From NCBI RefSeq assembly GCF_013377085.1, contig NZ_JACAAX010000022.1, forward strand, positions 1 to 64,000: DNA of 64,000 bases, read 5' to 3'. Under the pieces are notes generated by a model. That model was not told where the DNA came from. It saw only the letters and a program-made list of their open reading frames with translations, and made no database searches. A program made the translations under genes and the position numbers. Below, in pieces: positions 1 through 8,015 of the stretch (position 1 is its first letter; each line of letters starts with the position of its first letter). Origin of the DNA: Rhodoplanes sp. (GTDB lineage Bacteria; Pseudomonadota; Alphaproteobacteria; Rhizobiales; Xanthobacteraceae).

Positions 1-474
1 GTCGTCCTCCTCGCGCTTGCGGGCCTCGGCGGCCTCGCGCTCGTGGCGCTCGGCGGCCTCGCGCTCGTTGCGGCGGCGCGCCTCCTCCTCGGCGGTCTTG
101 CGCTCCTCGGCCTCACGCACCTTGGCGTCGGCGAGCGCATGGGCGCGGGCCGATCGCTCCTCCTCGGTGAGGGTGCGCAGAACGACGCCGGACGGCCGCG
201 ATCCTCCGCCGCCCGATGGGCGCGGGCCGGCGCCACCCGGCGGGCGGGGCTGGCTGCGCGCGGGCGCGTGGCTCTGCTGTGGCGGCGGCGAATCGGACTT
301 CGGTTCCGGACCGGGGGCGCGGCGCTTGACCTTCTCCACCACGACCGACTTGGTGCGGCCATGGCTGAAGCTCTGGCGCACGACGCCCTGCTCGACGCCG
401 CTGCGCTTGAGCGTCAGCGTCTTCGGCTGCGCGACCGACAACGTCTTCTCGCCGGGGTTCTTCGTATCAGTCAT
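1..474 (-). CDS. infB: translation initiation factor IF-2, N-terminal part (cut by window start)
   Basis: IF-2 is the GTPase that brings initiator tRNA to the 30S subunit. Only the first ~158 residues are in the window. They start at ATG 474-472 with [14 protein letters not shown] and run through a basic segment (VVVEKVKRR) and a Pro/Gly/Arg-rich linker into a charged coiled-coil stretch of alternating E, A and R ([15 protein letters not shown] and following). This is the low-complexity N-terminal region typical of alphaproteobacterial IF-2. The GTPase core lies outside the window. The start is 7 nt after the ylxR stop, and the gene closes the rimP-nusA-ylxR-infB operon, an order known across bacteria. 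The identity rests on context plus N-terminal composition, since no catalytic motif is visible. Confidence 0.9.
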   Translation of the reverse strand, partial: MTDTKNPGEKTLSVAQPKTLTLKRSGVEQGVVRQSFSHGRTKSVVVEKVKRRAPGPEPKSDSPPPQQSHAPARSQPRPPGGAGPRPSGGGGSRPSGVVLRTLTEEERSARAHALADAKVREAEERKTAEEEARRRNEREAAERHEREAAEARKREEDD

Positions 475-481
475 TACGATC

Positions 482-1192
482 CTAGTCTCGGGCCGATGGT
501 TCGGCCGTCTGCCTGTCGTCCCGCGCGTCGGGGACACCTGTTCGGAACTGTTCGAGCATGCGCCAACGCCCCAGGACCGCTTCACTGGCGCGCCCGGGCA
601 GGAGTGCAGCATGTATCACATTTGCCCGCCCGAGTGCCAAATCCAATTCGGCAGATTCGAACGAGTCGATCACCGGTAATTGCAGGTCTGTCGCGCCGGG
701 CCGGCGGTCGGCGGCGGCGTCGATCTTGCGGGCGCCGTCGGGGCGCGCGTCGTGGGCCCGAACCAGGCCGACCGGAGCGCCCGACGCGAGCGCCGCCTCG
801 ACCTTGGTGTAGCCCGCCACCACGGTCCCGGCCTTGTGGGCGATGGCCAGCGCATCGACGACGGCACGGGCGAGCAGCCGCTCGGTCGCCTCGGCGAGGT
901 CGGGACCGACAGTCGCCTTCCCTTTGAACGCCTTACGGAAAGCGCCCTGCTTGACGGCCGCGGCCACGGCGCCGCGGGCGGCCGTGACCCAGGCGCCGCG
1001 GCCGGGCAGCTTGCGCTTGATGTCCGGGACCACGTGGCCGTCCGGACCGGCGACGAAGCGGATCAGCGCCGAGGTCGGCCGCACCGTGCGGGTGGCGACG
1101 CACAGCCGCTCCCGCTCGGCCGCGGCGCCGCGCGGCCCCGCGTCCAGCAGCTCCTCGTCCTGCAGTCCCTCGTCGTCCATCCGGGCCAGCAT
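482..1192 (-). CDS. ylxR: YlxR-type RNA-binding protein (DUF448) with L7Ae-like C-terminal half
   Basis: This is a putative RNA-binding protein of 236 residues encoded between nusA and infB. The N-terminal ~90 residues match the YlxR fold: [12 protein letters not shown], an [10 protein letters not shown] strand and the family hallmark LPGRGAWV. The C-terminal half resembles the ribosomal L7Ae/L30e-type domain often fused to YlxR in alphaproteobacteria ([18 protein letters not shown]). An AGGAG lies 13 nt before ATG 1192, which gives MLARMDDEG. The frame stays open to 1234, but that would overlap nusA. YlxR proteins have been linked to RNase P and translation, but the exact role here is inferred only from position. 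It is co-transcribed with nusA (19-nt gap) and infB (7-nt gap). Confidence 0.88.
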   Translation of the reverse strand: MLARMDDEGLQDEELLDAGPRGAAAERERLCVATRTVRPTSALIRFVAGPDGHVVPDIKRKLPGRGAWVTAARGAVAAAVKQGAFRKAFKGKATVGPDLAEATERLLARAVVDALAIAHKAGTVVAGYTKVEAALASGAPVGLVRAHDARPDGARKIDAAADRRPGATDLQLPVIDSFESAELDLALGRANVIHAALLPGRASEAVLGRWRMLEQFRTGVPDARDDRQTAEPSARD

Positions 1193-1211
1193 CGTGATCG
1201 CGGTTCTCCTG

Positions 1212-2840
1212 TCAGGCCTGCGGCGCCTCGGCACCCTCGTCCTCGCCGTCGCCCTCGGCGGTTTCCTCGGGCTCCGGCCGGGCGAGATCGGCCTCGCTGA
1301 TCCACCCCGCCTTGACGCGGGCCTGCATGATCATCGACTCGCAGTCGTCGCGGCTGAGCTCGAAGCCGTCCAGGATGCCGGCCTCGCGCTTGGTCTCGCC
1401 GTCCTTGCGCTCGGTCCAGCCGGCGAGGTCGTCGGTGGCGCAGCCGGCGAGGTCCTCGACCGTCTTGACGCCGTTCTCGCCGAAGGCGACCAGCATCCGC
1501 CCGGTGACGCCCGGCACCTCGCGCACCTCGTCGGCGACGCCGAGCTCGGTGCGCTTGGCGTCGTACTCGGCCTCGATCTGGGCGAGGTATTCGCGGGCGC
1601 GGGTCTGCAGCTCCTGCGCCGTCTCCTCGTCGAAGCCCTCGATGGTGGCGAGCTCCTTCTCGTCGACGGCCGCGAGGTCCTCGACCGAGGTGAATCCCTC
1701 GGAGGCGAGGAGCTGGCCGACCACCTCGTCGACGTTCAGCGCCTCCATGAACAGCTTCGAGCGCTTCTCGAAGTCGGCCTGGCGGCGCTCCGACTCCTCC
1801 TGCTCGGTGAGGATGTCGATGTCCCAGCCGGTGAGCTGGGAGGCGAGGCGGACGTTCTGGCCGCGCCGGCCGATGGCGAGCGAGAGCTGCTGGTCCGGCA
1901 CCACCACGGCGATGCGCTCCTTGTCCTCGTCGAGCACCACCTTGGCGACCTCGGCGGGGGCGAGCGCGTTGACCACGAAGGTCGCGATGTCGGGCGACCA
2001 CGGGATGATGTCGATCTTCTCGCCCTGCAGCTCGTTCACCACGGCCTGCACGCGCGAGCCGCGCATGCCGACGCAGGCGCCGACCGGGTCGACCGACGAG
2101 TCGCGCGAGATCACGGCGATTTTTGCCCGCGATCCCGGATCCCTGGCCACCGCCTTCACCTCGACGATGCCGTCGTAGATCTCCGGCACCTCCTGGGTGA
2201 ACAGCTTCGCCATGAACTGCGGATGGGTGCGGGACAAAAAGATCTGCGGACCGCGCGGCTCGCGGCGGACGTCGTAGATGTAGGCGCGGATGCGGTCGCC
2301 GTTGCGGAACACCTCGCGCGGCAGCATCTCGTCGCGCCGCACGATCGCCTCGCCGCGGCCGAGATCGACGACGACGTTGCCGTACTCGACCCGCTTGACG
2401 ACGCCGTTGACGATGTCGCCGATGCGGTCCTTGTACTCCTGGTACTGCCGGTCGCGCTCGGCCTCGCGCACCTTCTGCACGATCACCTGCTTGGCCGACT
2501 GGGCGGCGATGCGCCCGTATTCGAGCGGCGGCAACGTGTCCGCGATGGTGTCGCCGACCTGGGCGGCGGGATTGTGCTTGCGGGCGTCGTCGAGGCTGAT
2601 CTGGTTGGCCGGGTTTTCGACCGTCTCGACCACCAGCATGTGGCGGGCGAGGCGGAGCTCGCCCTTCTTGGGATCGATCTCGGCGTGGACGTCGGTCTCG
2701 CTGCCGTAGCGCGAGCGCGCCGCCTTGGCGATCGCGTCCTCCATGGCCTGGATGACGATGCTGCGGTCGATCGACTTCTCGCGCGCGACGGCATCCGCGA
2801 TCTGCAGAAGCTCGAGCTTGTTGGCGCTGACGACAGCCAT
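1212..2840 (-). CDS. nusA: transcription termination/antitermination factor NusA
   Basis: NusA binds RNA polymerase and nascent RNA, modulating pausing, intrinsic termination and antitermination. The 542-residue protein has the full layout. An N-terminal RNAP-binding domain covers residues 1-125, and an S1 domain ~140-205. KH1 spans ~250-282 with [14 protein letters not shown], and KH2 ~318-345 with the GRRGQ loop at 324-328. Two C-terminal helix-hairpin-helix acidic repeats follow (~375-430 and ~455-510), then an acidic tail. C-terminal repeats of this kind are typical of proteobacterial NusA. Start [19 protein letters not shown] is the usual alphaproteobacterial N terminus. The gene is separated from rimP by only 3 nt, so it is clearly in one operon. 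Confidence 0.98.
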   Translation of the reverse strand: MAVVSANKLELLQIADAVAREKSIDRSIVIQAMEDAIAKAARSRYGSETDVHAEIDPKKGELRLARHMLVVETVENPANQISLDDARKHNPAAQVGDTIADTLPPLEYGRIAAQSAKQVIVQKVREAERDRQYQEYKDRIGDIVNGVVKRVEYGNVVVDLGRGEAIVRRDEMLPREVFRNGDRIRAYIYDVRREPRGPQIFLSRTHPQFMAKLFTQEVPEIYDGIVEVKAVARDPGSRAKIAVISRDSSVDPVGACVGMRGSRVQAVVNELQGEKIDIIPWSPDIATFVVNALAPAEVAKVVLDEDKERIAVVVPDQQLSLAIGRRGQNVRLASQLTGWDIDILTEQEESERRQADFEKRSKLFMEALNVDEVVGQLLASEGFTSVEDLAAVDEKELATIEGFDEETAQELQTRAREYLAQIEAEYDAKRTELGVADEVREVPGVTGRMLVAFGENGVKTVEDLAGCATDDLAGWTERKDGETKREAGILDGFELSRDDCESMIMQARVKAGWISEADLARPEPEETAEGDGEDEGAEAPQA

Positions 2841-2843
2841 GGA

Positions 2844-3572
2844 TCAGTCTCCGTCGGGACGCGGAGGAGCCGGCTTTTGCGCCGAGGCCCCCCCGTCGTG
2901 GGAAGAATTGCGGGATGCGATACGGTCCTTGCGGCGCGCCGTCCGCTCGCGGCGCGCTTCTCTCTCGTCGGCCTTGCCGCGTTTCTCTTCGGTCTTGGCG
3001 CGCCGCAACGCCTCCGCGACCAGCGCGTCGGTGAGCACCAGCTTGGCGTCCTGCATGTCCTCGATGGGCAGCAGCACGTCCTCGGTCGCGCCGTCCGCCT
3101 GCTCGATATGGAGACGGGCCGCGCGTCCGTCCACCCCGGCCAGCGTGCCGCGGAAACGCTTCTGGCGGCCGACCGCCACCGCCATCTCGATCTTGGCGAC
3201 GTGGCCCTCGGCGCGCAGGAAGTCGCACAGCCGCACCAGCGGTCGGTCGATACCGGGGGAGGAGACCTCCAGCCGGTATTCGCGATCGATCGGGTCGACC
3301 TCGTCGAGCACCGGCGACAGGGTGCGCGAGACCGCCTCGCAGTCGTCGATCTGCATGGTGCCGTCGGGCCGCTCCGCCATCACCTGTACGGTGCAGCCGT
3401 CGATCGCGGAAATCTTCACGCGCACCAGCCGGAAGCCGAGCTCGGTCAGCACCGGTACGACGACAGCGGCGACCCGGGCCGCGAGCCCGCTCTCCGCGAT
3501 CAGGCGCGGCTCGTCGAGCGCGCTCTCGATCACGACGCCCTCGACCATTGCGCTGTCGATCGTCTCCGTCAT
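2844..3572 (-). CDS. rimP: ribosome maturation factor RimP
   Basis: RimP assists maturation of the 30S ribosomal subunit. The chosen start ATG 3572 ([12 protein letters not shown]) gives 242 residues. The frame is open to 3641, but that part lacks family similarity. The N-terminal alpha/beta domain carries the typical stretch [20 protein letters not shown] and the [14 protein letters not shown] motif near residue 110, which is the family signature. An SH3-like C-terminal domain follows ([14 protein letters not shown]). The last ~60 residues are an Arg/Lys-rich tail ([11 protein letters not shown]), longer than in E. coli RimP but common in Rhizobiales. It is the first gene of the nusA-infB operon. 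A hairpin with a U-run lies 74 nt before the start codon. Confidence 0.96.
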   Translation of the reverse strand: MTETIDSAMVEGVVIESALDEPRLIAESGLAARVAAVVVPVLTELGFRLVRVKISAIDGCTVQVMAERPDGTMQIDDCEAVSRTLSPVLDEVDPIDREYRLEVSSPGIDRPLVRLCDFLRAEGHVAKIEMAVAVGRQKRFRGTLAGVDGRAARLHIEQADGATEDVLLPIEDMQDAKLVLTDALVAEALRRAKTEEKRGKADEREARRERTARRKDRIASRNSSHDGGASAQKPAPPRPDGD

Positions 3573-3646
3573 GTCCCGACCAGCAGATCCTCGTAAATCT
3601 TGCCCGGGCGGCGTGTCGCGACGACAACGTCGATCACGCAAGTAAC

Positions 3647-3678
3647 AAAAAAGAGCGGGTCCCGGGCGGGCCCCACTC
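3647..3678 (-). terminator. hairpin plus U-run in the rimP leader (candidate attenuator)
   Basis: Read on the minus strand, GAGTGGG (3678-3672) can pair with CCCGCTC (3659-3653), with one G-U pair. TTTTTT (3652-3647) follows directly. This is the form of an intrinsic terminator. It lies upstream of rimP, pointing into the operon, with no minus-strand gene behind it to terminate. It may therefore be a premature terminator in the rimP-nusA-infB leader, which would fit feedback control by NusA. The structure is seen in the sequence; the attenuator role is inference. Confidence 0.5.
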
Positions 3679-3689
3679 TCACCAACCGT

Positions 3690-3701
3690 TCGGATATCCG
3701 A
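3690..3701. promoter_or_regulatory. 12-bp perfect palindrome in the divergent rimP / isomerase promoter region
   Basis: The 320-nt gap between the divergent rimP (minus) and isomerase (plus) genes holds TCGGATATCCGA, a perfect 12-bp palindrome, flanked by CCGTT on both sides. It could be an operator for either gene. No regulator can be assigned. Apart from this palindrome and the hairpin at 3647-3678 I see nothing else in this gap. Confidence 0.3.
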
Positions 3702-3892
3702 CCGTTATGAGGTGTCCTCAGACACGCCGGAATATAGCGGGTGGCGCCGATTTCGCAAGAGGAAGCCCGCCGGCATCCGTTCCGGAGGTCAGGCGGTCGC
3801 CGATCGCGGGGGTCGCCCGCCTCGGGGCGGTATGCCATCAAGGCAGGACCGCGGGACAGGTCGTCCCCGGCCGATCGCCTTCGGAGACCGAC

Positions 3893-4567
3893 ATGGCCCT
3901 CGTCCCGGCGCCTTCGAACGCTGATGCGCCGCCGTGCCTCGACGTCTGGTTCGAGTTCGCCTCGACCTATTCGTATCCGGCCCTGGTGCGGATCGGCCCG
4001 CTGGCGCAAGCAGCCGGGGTCCGCTTGCGCTTCCGCCCGTTCCTGCTCGGCCCGATCTTCAAGGCGCAGGGCTGGGACACCTCGCCGTTCAACATCTACC
4101 CGGCCAAGGGCCGCTATATGTGGCGCGACCTCGAGCGGGTCTGCGCCGATCTCGGCCTGCCGCTGCGCCGGCCGCCGGCTTTTCCGGCGAAGAGCGTGCT
4201 GGCGGCCCGGGTCGCCCTGGTCGGCCTGGGTGCCGATGGGGCGGGCGATCGTGGCTGGGGCGAGGCGTTCTGCGTCGCGGTCTTTCGGGCGGCGCTCGGG
4301 GAGGGGCGGGCGATCGACGACCCCGACGTCATCACGGCGCTGCTGTCGCAGCTCGGGGTCGATGCCACCGCGGTCCTGGCGGAGGCCGCCGGCCCTGCCG
4401 CCAAGGCGCGCCTGCGCGACGAGACGGCGGAGGCCCAGCGGCTGGGGCTGTTCGGCGCGCCGAGCTTCGTCACCGCCGACGGCGAGCTCTTCTGGGGCAA
4501 CGACCGGCTCGAGCAGGCGCTCGCCTGGGCGCCCAAGACCTGCTCTCCCTGTCATCGCCGGGCTTGA
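3893..4567 (+). CDS. DsbA-family protein, 2-hydroxychromene-2-carboxylate isomerase type
   Basis: This is a 224-residue thioredoxin-fold protein of the HCCA isomerase/kappa-GST group. Members use glutathione to isomerise 2-hydroxychromene-2-carboxylate in naphthalene breakdown, but many homologues have unknown substrates. Family marks seen are WFEFASTYSYPAL at the N terminus, the FRPFLLGPIFKAQGW segment (residues ~45-60), KGRYMWRDLERVCADLG, and the cis-Pro region LFGAPSFVTADGELFWGNDRLE near the end. No CxxC is present, as expected for this subgroup. ATG 3893 has GGAG 6 nt upstream. The last ~5 residues (CHRRA) and the stop codon are encoded by a palindromic repeat that begins at ~4551, so the original C terminus was probably different. 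The true substrate is unknown. Confidence 0.85.
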   Translation: MALVPAPSNADAPPCLDVWFEFASTYSYPALVRIGPLAQAAGVRLRFRPFLLGPIFKAQGWDTSPFNIYPAKGRYMWRDLERVCADLGLPLRRPPAFPAKSVLAARVALVGLGADGAGDRGWGEAFCVAVFRAALGEGRAIDDPDVITALLSQLGVDATAVLAEAAGPAAKARLRDETAEAQRLGLFGAPSFVTADGELFWGNDRLEQALAWAPKTCSPCHRRA

Positions 4568-4640
4568 CCCGGCGATCCATCTCTCTGCGAGACAGTCTTT
4601 TTTGAAGAGCGATGGATGCGCGGGTCGAGCCCGTGCGAGA
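4551..4640. repeat. palindromic repeat, family A copy 1
   Basis: This is a two-hairpin element: GTCATCGCCGGGCTTGACC closes on its own arm (CCGGCG), then an AT-richer centre with CTTTTTTG, then GGATGCGCGGGTCGAGCCCG. The same layout occurs at 25920, 47372 and 50105. The outer right arm is degenerate here (GTGCGAGAC in place of GCGCATGAC). It lies between the convergent isomerase and trmB genes and overlaps the isomerase stop codon. It is REP-like and could act as a bidirectional terminator. Confidence 0.85.
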
Positions 4641-4645
4641 CGGAT

Positions 4646-5362
4646 TCAATTGCGCGAAACGCGCCGAAACACCAGGTAGCAGGGCGTGCGGCCCTCGCGG
4701 ATCGCCTTGGCCTCGTAGCGGGTACGGGTCCAGCCCGCCCAGGGCTTGCGCCAGTCGTCGGCCCGCTCGGCCGTCCAGGAAAAGTCCGGGCAGCGCAGCA
4801 GGCGCTCGAGCGTCCAGGCGGCATAGTCGGCCCAGTCGGAGGCGAAGCGGAACTCGGCCCCGTCGGCCAGCACCCGGGCGAGCCAAGTGACGCTGTCGTC
4901 CTGAACGAAGCGGCGCTTCCAGTGTCGGCGCTTCGGCCACGGGTCGGGATAGAGCAGGTCGATCCGCGCCAGCGAGGCGTCGGGCAGCCAGGCGATGAGG
5001 TCGGCGGCGTCGCCGTGGTGAAGGCGCACATTGGCGAGGTTGTCGCGCTCGATCAGGGCGAGGCCCTGCGCCATGCCGTTGACGAAGGGCTCGCAGCCGA
5101 CGAAGCCGGCGGCCGGATCGGCGACTGCCTCGGCGGCCAGATGCTCGCCGCCGCCGAAGCCGATCTCCAGGCGCATGCGGGGGCGGGGCGGATCGAACAG
5201 GGCGCCGAGCGGCATCGGCGGCGGCGCCGACAGGTCGACGGCGAGGCGCGGCAGCAGGGTGGCGATGAGGTCGGCATGGTGGGGGCGCAGGGTGTGGCCC
5301 TTGCGGCGGCCGAAAAAGGCACGCGGCGCCGAGACGTCCGGCGGCTTCGGATCACCGTCCAT
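4646..5362 (-). CDS. trmB: tRNA (guanine-N7)-methyltransferase TrmB
   Basis: TrmB methylates G46 in the variable loop of tRNAs using S-adenosylmethionine. The 238-residue protein has the SAM-binding glycine motif LEIGFGGGEHLAAEA (~residues 66-80), the acidic GCEPFVNGMA motif, and the catalytic/tRNA-binding block LLYPDPWPKRRHWKRRF (~136-152) that is diagnostic for TrmB. The C-terminal TRYEAKAIREGR motif is also present. The start is MDGDPKPPDVSAPRAFFGRRKG. It follows metK in the usual alphaproteobacterial order. A strong intrinsic terminator lies between the two genes, so it probably has its own promoter or depends on read-through. Confidence 0.97.
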   Translation of the reverse strand: MDGDPKPPDVSAPRAFFGRRKGHTLRPHHADLIATLLPRLAVDLSAPPPMPLGALFDPPRPRMRLEIGFGGGEHLAAEAVADPAAGFVGCEPFVNGMAQGLALIERDNLANVRLHHGDAADLIAWLPDASLARIDLLYPDPWPKRRHWKRRFVQDDSVTWLARVLADGAEFRFASDWADYAAWTLERLLRCPDFSWTAERADDWRKPWAGWTRTRYEAKAIREGRTPCYLVFRRVSRN

Positions 5363-5392
5363 GCAGGTCCACCATGGTGCCGTCCGGCGACG

Positions 5393-5426
5393 AAAAAGCC
5401 GACGAAGCGCATCCGCTCCGTCGGCT
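5393..5426 (-). terminator. intrinsic terminator downstream of metK
   Basis: On the minus strand AGCCGACG (5426-5419) pairs perfectly with CGTCGGCT (5404-5397), with a 14-nt loop. A run of Ts follows at 5397-5393. It lies 33 nt after the metK stop and ends 31 nt before the trmB start. Confidence 0.85.
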
Positions 5427-5458
5427 GTCTCGATCGTCCGACGCGAGTCGCGATCGCC

Positions 5459-6655
5459 TCAGGCGACGGCGCTGCGGATCGCCTCGACGATGTCGGTGCG
5501 CTCCCACGAGAAGCCGCCGTCGGCCTCCGGGGCGCGGCCGAAATGGCCGTAGGCGGAGGTGCGGGCATAGATCGGCCGGTTGAGGCCGAGATGCTCGCGG
5601 ATGCCGCGCGGCGTGAGGTCCATCACCTCGCTCAGCGCTTTCTCGACCTTGGCCTCGCTGACGTCGTGGCCGGTGCCGTGCAGGTCGACATAGAGCGCCA
5701 GCGGCTTCGCCACGCCGATCGCATAGGCGAGCTGGATGGTGCAGCGCTCGGCGATCGAAGCGGCGACGACGTTCTTGGCGAGATAGCGCGCCGCATAGGC
5801 GGCCGAGCGGTCGACCTTGGTCGGGTCCTTGCCCGAGAAGGCGCCGCCGCCGTGCGGAGCCGCGCCGCCATAGGTGTCGACGATGATCTTGCGGCCGGTC
5901 AGGCCGCAGTCCCCGTCCGGGCCGCCGATGACGAACTTGCCGGTCGGGTTGACATGCCAGGTGGTCTGCTTGGTGATCCAGCCGGACGGCAGCGCCTTGA
6001 GCACGTAAGGCTCGATGATCGCCTTGATGTCGTGGGACGACAGCTTCTCGTCGAGATGCTGGGTCGACACCACGATCTGGGTGACCTCGACCGGCTTGCC
6101 GTTCTCGTAGCGGACCGTCACCTGGCTCTTGGCGTCGGGGCCGAGCGCCTCGGTCTCGCCGCTGCGCCGCGCCTCTGACATCAGCTTGAGGATGCGATGG
6201 GCGTAATAGAGCGGCGCGGGCATCAGCTCGGGCGTCTCGCGGCACGCATAGCCGAACATGATGCCCTGGTCGCCGGCGCCCTCGTCCTTGTTGCCGGCGG
6301 CGTCGACGCCCTGGGCGATGTCGGCGGACTGCGGGTGCAGCAGCACCTTGATGTCGGCCTTCTCCCAGTGGAAGCCGTCCTGCTCGTAGCCGATGTCGCG
6401 GATCGCCAGACGGGCGACGTGGCGGACCAGATCGGCCGTGATCGACTTCGGCCCACGGGTCTCACCGGCGATTACAACCTGGTTGGTGGTCGCCATCGTC
6501 TCGCAGGCGACGCGGAGCTGCCACGGATCGATGCCGGCAATCGGGCCTTCTCGGAAAAACAGGTCGACGATTTCGTCGGAGATGCGGTCGCAGACCTTGT
6601 CGGGATGGCCTTCCGACACGGATTCGCTGGTGAATAGATAGCTCGCGCGGGACAC
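5459..6655 (-). CDS. metK: S-adenosylmethionine synthetase MetK
   Basis: MetK makes S-adenosylmethionine from methionine and ATP in the cytosol. The 398-residue protein begins at GTG 6655 (read as Met, then [19 protein letters not shown]), with GGAG 7 nt upstream. The frame is open to 6736, but the extra residues lack family similarity. Signatures seen are [17 protein letters not shown] near the N terminus, [10 protein letters not shown] (the ATP-binding hexapeptide region), and [22 protein letters not shown] with the catalytic Lys/Arg. The 5-prime region carries a palindromic repeat but no recognisable SAM riboswitch. Terminators lie both upstream (after the HTH gene) and downstream, so metK looks like a single-gene unit. 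Confidence 0.98.
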   Translation of the reverse strand: MSRASYLFTSESVSEGHPDKVCDRISDEIVDLFFREGPIAGIDPWQLRVACETMATTNQVVIAGETRGPKSITADLVRHVARLAIRDIGYEQDGFHWEKADIKVLLHPQSADIAQGVDAAGNKDEGAGDQGIMFGYACRETPELMPAPLYYAHRILKLMSEARRSGETEALGPDAKSQVTVRYENGKPVEVTQIVVSTQHLDEKLSSHDIKAIIEPYVLKALPSGWITKQTTWHVNPTGKFVIGGPDGDCGLTGRKIIVDTYGGAAPHGGGAFSGKDPTKVDRSAAYAARYLAKNVVAASIAERCTIQLAYAIGVAKPLALYVDLHGTGHDVSEAKVEKALSEVMDLTPRGIREHLGLNRPIYARTSAYGHFGRAPEADGGFSWERTDIVEAIRSAVA

Positions 6656-6788
6656 GTTGACTCTCCAGCCCGGGACGCGGACCTCCGCGTCGTTCAAATC
6701 GGCGCCTGTTCTTGCAGCGTACCCCTGCCCGGTCAAGATGCAGAGGATATAACGTGACGGCTCGGCCCGCGCCGATGGGGCGGCCCGA

Positions 6789-6905
6789 GAGCGTTTTCAA
6801 GCGAGGTGGGAACCGGTTCGGGTGAAGATAACGCTCCAGCTCTAGAGTCTTTAGAATCCTTGCGCACGTTCTGACGCAAAATCGCAATCCACTTTTGCCG
6901 CACGC
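6789..6905. repeat. palindromic repeat pair, family G, upstream of metK
   Basis: The first unit, 6789-6836, has perfect ends GAGCGTT and AACGCTC around a core containing GGGAACCGGTTC. A second related unit follows at about 6860-6905 (GCGCACGTTCTGACGC, then AATCCACTTTTGCCG). Units with this core (GAACCGG, AAAAGTGGAT) are abundant in Rhizobiales genomes. It sits in the 332-nt gap between metK and the HTH gene and would form part of the metK leader if transcription starts upstream of it. Confidence 0.65.
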
Positions 6906-6916
6906 GCTGCAGAACG

Positions 6917-6943
6917 AAAACGGCGCGCCACTGGGGCGCGCCG
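6917..6943 (-). terminator. intrinsic terminator after the HTH regulator gene
   Basis: On the minus strand CGGCGCGCC (6943-6935) pairs perfectly with GGCGCGCCG (6929-6921) over a 5-nt loop, then TTTT. It starts 44 nt after the HTH stop codon. It is one of the clearest terminators in the window. Confidence 0.88.
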
Positions 6944-6987
6944 GGGGTCGTGTCTCGCGGTGGGGGCGGGTCGGAGGACGCCGCTGG

Positions 6988-7425
6988 TCAGTGCTCGACG
7001 CCACCGTTGCCGTTTTCGACTGGCTCGACGGCGATCTGCTCGACCAGGTCGACGATGCGCCGGCGCAGCTTTGCGTCGCGGATGCGCATGAAGGCCTTGG
7101 TCAGCGCGAGGCCGTCCGAGGTCGCCAGGAAGTCGGAGATGTAGGCCGGGGACGGGGCCTCGGCGAGACCGTTGACCGGGCCGTCGCCGAGATCGGGGGC
7201 ACCCTCGAAGAAGAAGGCGACCGGCACCTGAAGGATATGGGCGATCTGCTGGAGACGGCTCGCGCCGATCCGGTTGGTCCCCTTCTCGTATTTCTGCACC
7301 TGCTGGAACGTCAGGCTCAGCGCGTCACCGAGCTTCTCCTGGCTCATTCCCAACATCATGCGGCGCATACGGACACGGCTCCCGACATGTTTGTCGATGG
7401 GGTTCGGAGCCTTCTTGGCTATCAT
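6988..7425 (-). CDS. small XRE-family HTH regulator (PraR/PhrR-like)
   Basis: This is a DNA-binding regulator of 145 residues. A Cro/cI-type helix-turn-helix occupies residues ~15-70: RVRMRRMMLGMSQEKLGDAL (helices 1-2), LTFQQVQKYEKGTNRIGASR (recognition helix), then LQQIAHILQVPVAFFFEG. The C-terminal half (AYISDFLATSDGLALTKAFM and following) has no known domain but is characteristic of a protein conserved beside metK in Rhizobiales. Rhizobial relatives include PhrR and PraR, which affect acid response, biofilm and host association; that link is from family knowledge, not shown here. The start at ATG 7425 has GAGGAGAGAG just upstream. A perfect inverted repeat 57 nt upstream may be its own operator. 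Confidence 0.85.
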   Translation of the reverse strand: MIAKKAPNPIDKHVGSRVRMRRMMLGMSQEKLGDALSLTFQQVQKYEKGTNRIGASRLQQIAHILQVPVAFFFEGAPDLGDGPVNGLAEAPSPAYISDFLATSDGLALTKAFMRIRDAKLRRRIVDLVEQIAVEPVENGNGGVEH

Positions 7426-7481
7426 TTTCTCTCTCTCCTCATGTCCCCGCCGCCACGTGTTACCGCCGAAAGTCCAAGCTG

Positions 7482-7499
7482 TGCAATCACAGGATTGCA
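7482..7499. promoter_or_regulatory. inverted repeat TGCAATC-N4-GATTGCA upstream of the HTH gene
   Basis: Two perfect 7-bp arms, TGCAATC (7482-7488) and GATTGCA (7493-7499), with spacer ACAG, lie 57-74 nt upstream of the HTH start codon. Dyads of this size before small XRE regulators are often autoregulatory operators. The dyad is seen directly; its function is inferred. Confidence 0.5.
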
Positions 7500-8015
7500 T
7501 AGCTGTTCCAGTCACCCTCAAAACAGAAATGAAATCGACTCGAATGGGAATAAATGAACACTACCCTCGTTTGTGAGGGCTTACCAATGCAAGTTAATGA
7601 ACAATGCTGTAACTTGCTTGATCAATCGGTCCACGTCTATCCGCTAAAGCCTGTTGGACCGCGGGGAATTTGCCTGGAGGCTGGATTTCGGGCAGCGCGG
7701 TGGGCGCCGGTTGTACGCAGGCTGTGTATCCTTCTCGCGGCGCCCTGTCAGCAGGATGGTACCTGTAATTGCGCTAGTTTTGGCCGCTTCTGACGCAAGA
7801 CTGGTATGCACACGGTACGGCTGTCGACAGCCGAACTTCGCCGTTTAAGGCGGCCCCCAAGGGTGAAAACAGCTTAATAGGCACCGTGGTACCTCTGTTG
7901 GCTGTGTCAAACTGACGCGGGGGCGGCGGTCGCACGCTCCCCACACGCGATATACGAAGTCTGTCCGGCGATCAGGCGCGCATTTGGGCCGGGACACTCG
8001 CCTGCCGGGAGGCAG
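7500..8015. other. non-coding stretch between lnt and the HTH gene
   Basis: This ~515-nt stretch lies between the putative operator and the lnt stop codon. It has lower GC than its neighbours and several short AT-rich segments around 7520-7640, which probably hold the HTH promoter. I see no coding frame with gene-like composition, no RNA gene and no repeat shared with the rest of the window. Confidence 0.5.

Noticed and set aside
834-3627. Very long open frames opposite or offset to nusA and rimP (920 and 854 codons)
   Set aside because: They overlap nusA and rimP, have Arg/Ala- or Asp/Leu-biased shadow composition, and match no family. Such frames are expected in high-GC DNA.
6656-6987. Possible SAM riboswitch upstream of metK
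   Set aside because: I looked for SAM-II-type conserved stretches and found none. The structure there is a dispersed palindromic repeat and the terminator of the upstream gene.
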